Source: Zelonia costaricensis
Taxonomy: Eukaryota; Euglenozoa; Kinetoplastea; Trypanosomatida; Trypanosomatidae
DNA: 64,000 nt
Assembly: GCA_030849075.1 (NCBI GenBank)
Contig: JASAOO010003528.1
Coordinates: 29,870-93,869, forward strand
Direction of reading: 5' to 3'
Below are positions 60,901 to 64,000 of this stretch, piece by piece (position 1 is the stretch's first letter; the number at the start of each line of letters is the position of its first letter). The notes below the pieces were generated by a model. The model searched no databases, was not told the DNA's origin, and saw only the letters and a program-made list of their open reading frames with translations. The translations under genes were made by a program, and so were the position numbers.

Positions 60901-63063
60901 GGGCCGCGCTTCATGCGCTCCTTCTGCCGCCACACTCGGGTGCGGGCGACGGAGAGCGTGACGCAGGAGGCGCTGGAGGCGCTGGGGGTGCCGTTCATGG
61001 AGAACATCGACCAGTCCCACACCCCGGTCAACGTGCTGTGGATGATGAACGCCTACGGCTTCACCGCCGCCACGTCCTTCTACGTCGCCGTCTGCCTCAA
61101 CGTCCTACTCCGCTACGCGTTTGTGCAGCGCTTTGGCTGGAACGTGCACAAGCTGAAGGCGTTCCTGGATACGGCCGCAACCTTCTTCAGGCCCGGCAAC
61201 CCCGCCCACAACGCCGCGCACGCGGCGGACATGATGATTGCGGGGCACCAGTGGCTCAGCGAGGGCAGCACCGGCGCGGCCCTCTCTGACGAGGAGGTGA
61301 TGGCCTTCCTTTTTAGCGCGGCCGTGATGCAGCTCGCCCACACCGGTGCCGACAACGGCTTCCTGGCGCAGCTGAAGCACCCGTACGCGATGCTGTGCAG
61401 CTACACCTCGCCCCAGCACGGCGTTGCCGTGGCGCTGGTCATGGCGCTGCTGAACCGACCCGAGCTGCACTTCTTTCCAACACCGGTGGCGCCGCTCTCG
61501 CAGGGCGCCGCCGCCCCCGAGAACGCCACCAGCTTCCTCCTGGACCATGAGTGGACGGCGAGCCGCGAGTCGCAGCTGTACCACAGCCTTGCCGAGCTCA
61601 TCTTGGCCGCCGACGAGCGCAATCACTTGGCGCTGAAGCAGAACATTGTCCGTATCGGCGAGGAGAACGCGCGGCGGCACGGCTGCCTCTGTGCGTGTGC
61701 TCGCGGCGACCGCTCCGCCTCGCTCTCGGCGACGTCGCGCATGCTGAACCGGGCCGTCTCGCCCGCCGAGTCCGCCTACGTGCGCCCGCAGAACCCGTCG
61801 TCACAGGGCAACTTCTGCCTCAACTGCTGCGCGTACATCACGGACAGCAACGTGCCAGACGTGCTGAAGGCGGTGATGCAGTTCATGGACTTCGCGTACC
61901 TCTTCCGTCCCTACGAGGTGTACGTGTTTGGCCTCGTCTCGTACATCGCGGAGGTGTACCGGCAGAGCGAGGTGGAGTACAAGCTGCTCGAGCGGCAGCG
62001 CCTGCGTCAGGAGGAGGGCCGCGGCCACCACCGGGACTCAACGGAGACGGTGGCGCCGCCGCCATCGATCGAGCTGCCCGTCCCGGGCGGCACCCTCACG
62101 TCGCCGCTGTCGGAGTCGGGGAGGTCTGTCAAGGACCCGTTCGAAAACATGAAAGCGATCAGCCTGTGCCCGCCCGCCGTGTCCTTCGCGACGGCGCTGC
62201 TCGCCGAGGATCAGCCGTGGCGCCAGGGCGTCGCGCGAACCTCCACCGTCACGATGCTGCAGCGCAACGGCGAGGAGGCCGCGCCGGTGCCGCCGCCGCC
62301 GGGGACAGCCGCCGCCGCCGCAGCGGCCGCAGCGGTGTCCGCCGCCGCCGCAGCGGCTGCAGCGGTGTCCGCCGCCGTCGTCGCGGCCGCCATGGGCCTG
62401 CCGCCCCCGTCGCGACGGGCGACGGCCGTGACGCCTCCCAGTGAGTCGATGTCGATGGGCCCGTCGGCATATCCCTCCCTCGCGAGTACGGAGGAGCCGC
62501 CACAGGCAACAGCCGCGGTAGGCCCCGCCACGCCCGCGCCGGCCGCCGCGACGGCGAACGCAGCGGACCCCCCATCCGCGGCGCCGTTGGGTGCCGCCCA
62601 GCGTGTTCAGCCGCTGCGCGGGCTGGGGCGCGACATTGTCCTGATCAGCATCGAGGAGCTGAGTCTGCCCTTCGTCGAGCAGCTCGCCCCATACATCCCA
62701 GAGTCGTGGGTGACGACGACGATGGCCAACCACAATGCTCTGACGCGCTCGCTGCCGAGTCCCGAGGAGTGGGACAACGCCTTGAACCATCTGCTGGACC
62801 TCGGCGAGATGACGGAGGAGGAGAAGGCGGTGGCGGCGGCGTACTGGGCAGATCGCCCGGGCTACACCGCGGCGGAGCTCGACAGCGTGGGGACGAGCAC
62901 GCCAGCCTCTGAGGAGCCCTTCACGCTGCCATTTCACCTGCTCGGCCCGCTGCGACCGATGGCGTCGGAGTGGACCGTAAACAAGGACGGACTCGTGCGC
63001 CGCGTCCTGAAGGAGATCTTGCGGGGCCCTGAGCTGCTGCTGTCCGAGGCGGACATGAAGTAG
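57940..63063 (+). CDS. Very large protein with a degenerate cyclic-nucleotide phosphodiesterase domain
   Basis: 1707 residues from the ATG at 57940; the frame's upstream extension is leader. The first ~960 residues are Ser/Ala/Gly/Pro-rich and probably disordered, with a poly-Gln tract (about 137-143) and RRxS motifs such as RRAS and RRSS. A class I PDE fold follows from about 1025: LWMMNAYGF, FFRPGNPAHNAAHAAD with His1090/His1094, AVMQLAHTGADNGFL, LYHSLAELILAAD, and VLKAVMQFMDFAYLF. At the metal-binding HD position the sequence is Gln1131-Leu1132; the next metal-site 'H-x-x-D' His is Gln1314 with Asp1317 kept; and no invariant Gln is visible near the C-terminal helix. Hydrolysis is therefore unlikely. 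An Ala/Val/Ser repeat insert (about 1455-1490) interrupts the C-terminal part of the fold. It may act as a nucleotide-binding or scaffold protein; that is inference. Confidence 0.88.
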   Translation: MLPTLPKRVRATKAPDMDSERMSLIPSSTAQPPSNNPTPPVMDLVSPLTSTGPLMGGGRPPRSRGQPLPLSGAPAGDAGHGHPTAHPSATPAVAHEIARPHRNLLPAVIDTSGLGAAGNTASPGPPHGQQPLPQYPHQQQQQQQRLVSEAAHSRAGPVSPNHHTLLGPGPVSPADTQAIQMLQYMQQLLQGGVSAAAVQQWVSCQLTQASAYAAAATASSPPTAATMPASGALRPGSGRPSSLSPTQQHFLQPPQGAPQVQPPSPVLAGSSRPPRRPVAAVSFTLQGGNNRPEAELLQHPQHGVAEADGEAAYATVSPSNSSGSAAAVARGEGLVVPLPVETDAVDISNPDNTPPLSPPQRETGTPGAAGRGFVVGGEDHLVGLTEEESGEGHAAHPPRGGVLRSQRPVLQHPQWRSFRSGNGNTSSAVRAQQNSTPPSSTWGTGGTSPNSGAGASGSNPSGTAGPNAHQPEGSARHRGTTSIQHATKAALHATTSQFIAEEQKSITVLLGERFSRYPEMIFKRRIEGAQPPTDTGNGNSTGTGSGSPVSPGAGGLPWGSSSRHAHHGGAGDSDEDTELDGGNVSDTSEVGCIEASGGSAAAMQTRSPSAISATAHAASHGALTPAVAGDSPLGDATMSNATASFAQPRALVGGQVPGSATTPSLLAAAMESSNNGGYDISTVHLRRSTSDDPSSMSIGSNEGDDAHPARPRRVRSTQDISTIATTGQSRGDGSLKQQARHRYSASTSSNLSSAAAAASPIGGAAANGLNSAAAGPHDGKGEHAAETDTQNVGSLIEVDMDASGSRGRESQRLSGSDSNGERHSPAPGRRASVTTVNPFAWVQLPSTAPNTSTGVLASSLSQIAWSSAAAVPHRNRAASLTPRRTASLISTASSQLGCGASVGQANASFTNFAPRDSTSLRDDLPSLASSRTAGVSSLGEGTSGNRRRRSSVLHLSRSSINGGVDPTMEGIMASFILDDIAGVHGRQGPRFMRSFCRHTRVRATESVTQEALEALGVPFMENIDQSHTPVNVLWMMNAYGFTAATSFYVAVCLNVLLRYAFVQRFGWNVHKLKAFLDTAATFFRPGNPAHNAAHAADMMIAGHQWLSEGSTGAALSDEEVMAFLFSAAVMQLAHTGADNGFLAQLKHPYAMLCSYTSPQHGVAVALVMALLNRPELHFFPTPVAPLSQGAAAPENATSFLLDHEWTASRESQLYHSLAELILAADERNHLALKQNIVRIGEENARRHGCLCACARGDRSASLSATSRMLNRAVSPAESAYVRPQNPSSQGNFCLNCCAYITDSNVPDVLKAVMQFMDFAYLFRPYEVYVFGLVSYIAEVYRQSEVEYKLLERQRLRQEEGRGHHRDSTETVAPPPSIELPVPGGTLTSPLSESGRSVKDPFENMKAISLCPPAVSFATALLAEDQPWRQGVARTSTVTMLQRNGEEAAPVPPPPGTAAAAAAAAAVSAAAAAAAAVSAAVVAAAMGLPPPSRRATAVTPPSESMSMGPSAYPSLASTEEPPQATAAVGPATPAPAAATANAADPPSAAPLGAAQRVQPLRGLGRDIVLISIEELSLPFVEQLAPYIPESWVTTTMANHNALTRSLPSPEEWDNALNHLLDLGEMTEEEKAVAAAYWADRPGYTAAELDSVGTSTPASEEPFTLPFHLLGPLRPMASEWTVNKDGLVRRVLKEILRGPELLLSEADMK
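62311..62370 (+). repeat. 30-bp tandem duplication inside the PDE-like gene
   Basis: Two adjacent 30-base units (62311-62340 and 62341-62370) differ at one base and encode two copies of a ten-residue Ala-rich unit ending Ala-Val-Ser. A third, diverged copy starts at 62371. Confidence 0.9.
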
Positions 63064-63139
63064 ACAACGAAGAGGAGGTACGCACGCAAGTGCACGAGCA
63101 CCAGCTGAGGAAGAAGGAGAAGAGGAGGGGGAAGTAGAC

Positions 63140-63175
<36 letters not shown>

Positions 63176-64000
63176 AACACAAACAGGGGGTGCGGTGCTA
63201 CTCTTATAAAACTGCACAGGCGGCTTTCTCTCTCCCGTTCTATCAAGCGCCATCTTCTCTTCTTTTCTTCTTCCTTCTTGTGGATGTACGTTGTGTTGTG
63301 TTTCGCGACGTATGCGGAGCGTGTCGTTTCCTCGTGCCCTGATGGCGAGGCCGTCTCGTGCGGCGTTACGTGGCTTGAGTGTGTGTGTCGATGTGTGGCG
63401 TTTTGAGTCGACAGTAGACGCCCCCTTTTTTCCCCTTTGCGTTTTCCGTTTTCTGACTTGTGTCGAAGCCCTTTCCCCCTTTTTGTCTTCGTGGAAATGT
63501 GATCGACCTCTTCTGTGGCTACTTTCATTTTAGTACAGTCCTCGATCGTCCTCCTTTCCACCTCTTGCCCCCTCTCCCCCCTGCCATGTTGACTATCATA
63601 TTTGCTTCTCCTCTTGGCACGAACGGTGTCGGTGGGCGGGGGGAGGTGATCCGCTTCTTCTCTGCCCTTTGTGCTCCCCCCCTTCCCTCCCCATCCCTGT
63701 GTCACTTGCGAACTCTCCTAAGGCGCGGCTCAGACGCGTTCCCGCCGTGTGCATACATCTGTGCACCTCTTCTCTGTCTCAACCCTTTGCTTACCCCTCC
63801 TCCTCCTCCCCCTCTTTCTTCTTTCGTTCTTGGCTCTCACTCACTGAGTTGCTTTCTTCCCTTTTTTTAGCTGGTCAACGCCGTGCATGCCATGCTGCGC
63901 GTGGCCCCATCCCACACACACACACATACACATACACGCTTTCACGGAGGGCTCCAGGAAAATGGGAGCATCCACGTCTCCCCCTTTTCTTATGCGTCTT
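63064..64000. other. 3' flank of the PDE-like gene to window end
   Basis: Contains a CA microsatellite (63141-63173) and then T/C-rich sequence with possible pyrimidine tracts for a next gene outside the window. The frame at 63460-63870 translates to low-complexity Pro/Leu/Ser sequence and is not called. Confidence 0.55.
63141..63173. repeat. CA microsatellite
   Basis: About 16 uninterrupted AC units, 80 nt after the PDE-like stop codon. Confidence 0.95.

Noticed and set aside
62038..63705. 555-codon minus-strand frame at the end of the PDE-like gene
   Set aside because: Antisense shadow ending in translated CA repeat.

Overview
The window looks like nuclear DNA of a trypanosomatid, most probably Leishmania or a close relative. 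All convincing genes are intronless. They lie in two head-to-head directional arrays: six minus-strand genes (66-17255) and ten plus-strand genes (18698-63063), separated by one divergent strand-switch region (17256-18697). Long spacers are full of CA/TG microsatellites, homopolymers and pyrimidine tracts followed by AG, the layout expected for polycistronic transcription with spliced-leader trans-splicing. A cluster of META-domain genes, including one with three META domains plus a calpain-like DUF1935 domain, matches the META1/META2 locus known from Leishmania.

Left arm, reading away from the switch region: a Q/Y-rich low-complexity protein, a small very basic protein, an ATP10-like mitochondrial assembly factor, the lariat debranching enzyme DBR1, a large low-complexity protein of unknown function, and a GPATCH4-like G-patch protein. 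Two very long spacers (690-4492 and 6251-10817) hold almost only simple-sequence DNA. One of them contains an 8-base assembly gap beside a 28-G run.

Right arm: META2, a tail-anchored coiled-coil protein, two single-domain META1-type proteins, a DRC5/TCTE1-like axonemal leucine-rich-repeat protein, an LPLAT-family acyltransferase with four membrane segments, the spliceosomal helicase BRR2, a formin whose 5' end is damaged by a C-run and an N in the assembly, a PCIF1-type cap-adenosine N6-methyltransferase homologue, and a very large protein with a cyclic-nucleotide phosphodiesterase fold that has lost catalytic residues.

Several genes act in RNA processing (DBR1, BRR2, the PCIF1 homologue, perhaps the G-patch protein). 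In trypanosomatids, neighbouring genes in an array are usually functionally unrelated, so this proximity is weak evidence of a shared pathway. The observations I rank highest are the PCIF1 homologue (a candidate for the unusual N6-methylated adenosine of the trypanosomatid cap 4), the apparently dead PDE with RRxS-type sites, the strand-switch region with its abrupt flip in purine/pyrimidine skew, and two strong G-quadruplex candidates in 3' untranslated regions. No rRNA, tRNA, CRISPR array or insertion sequence was recognised.
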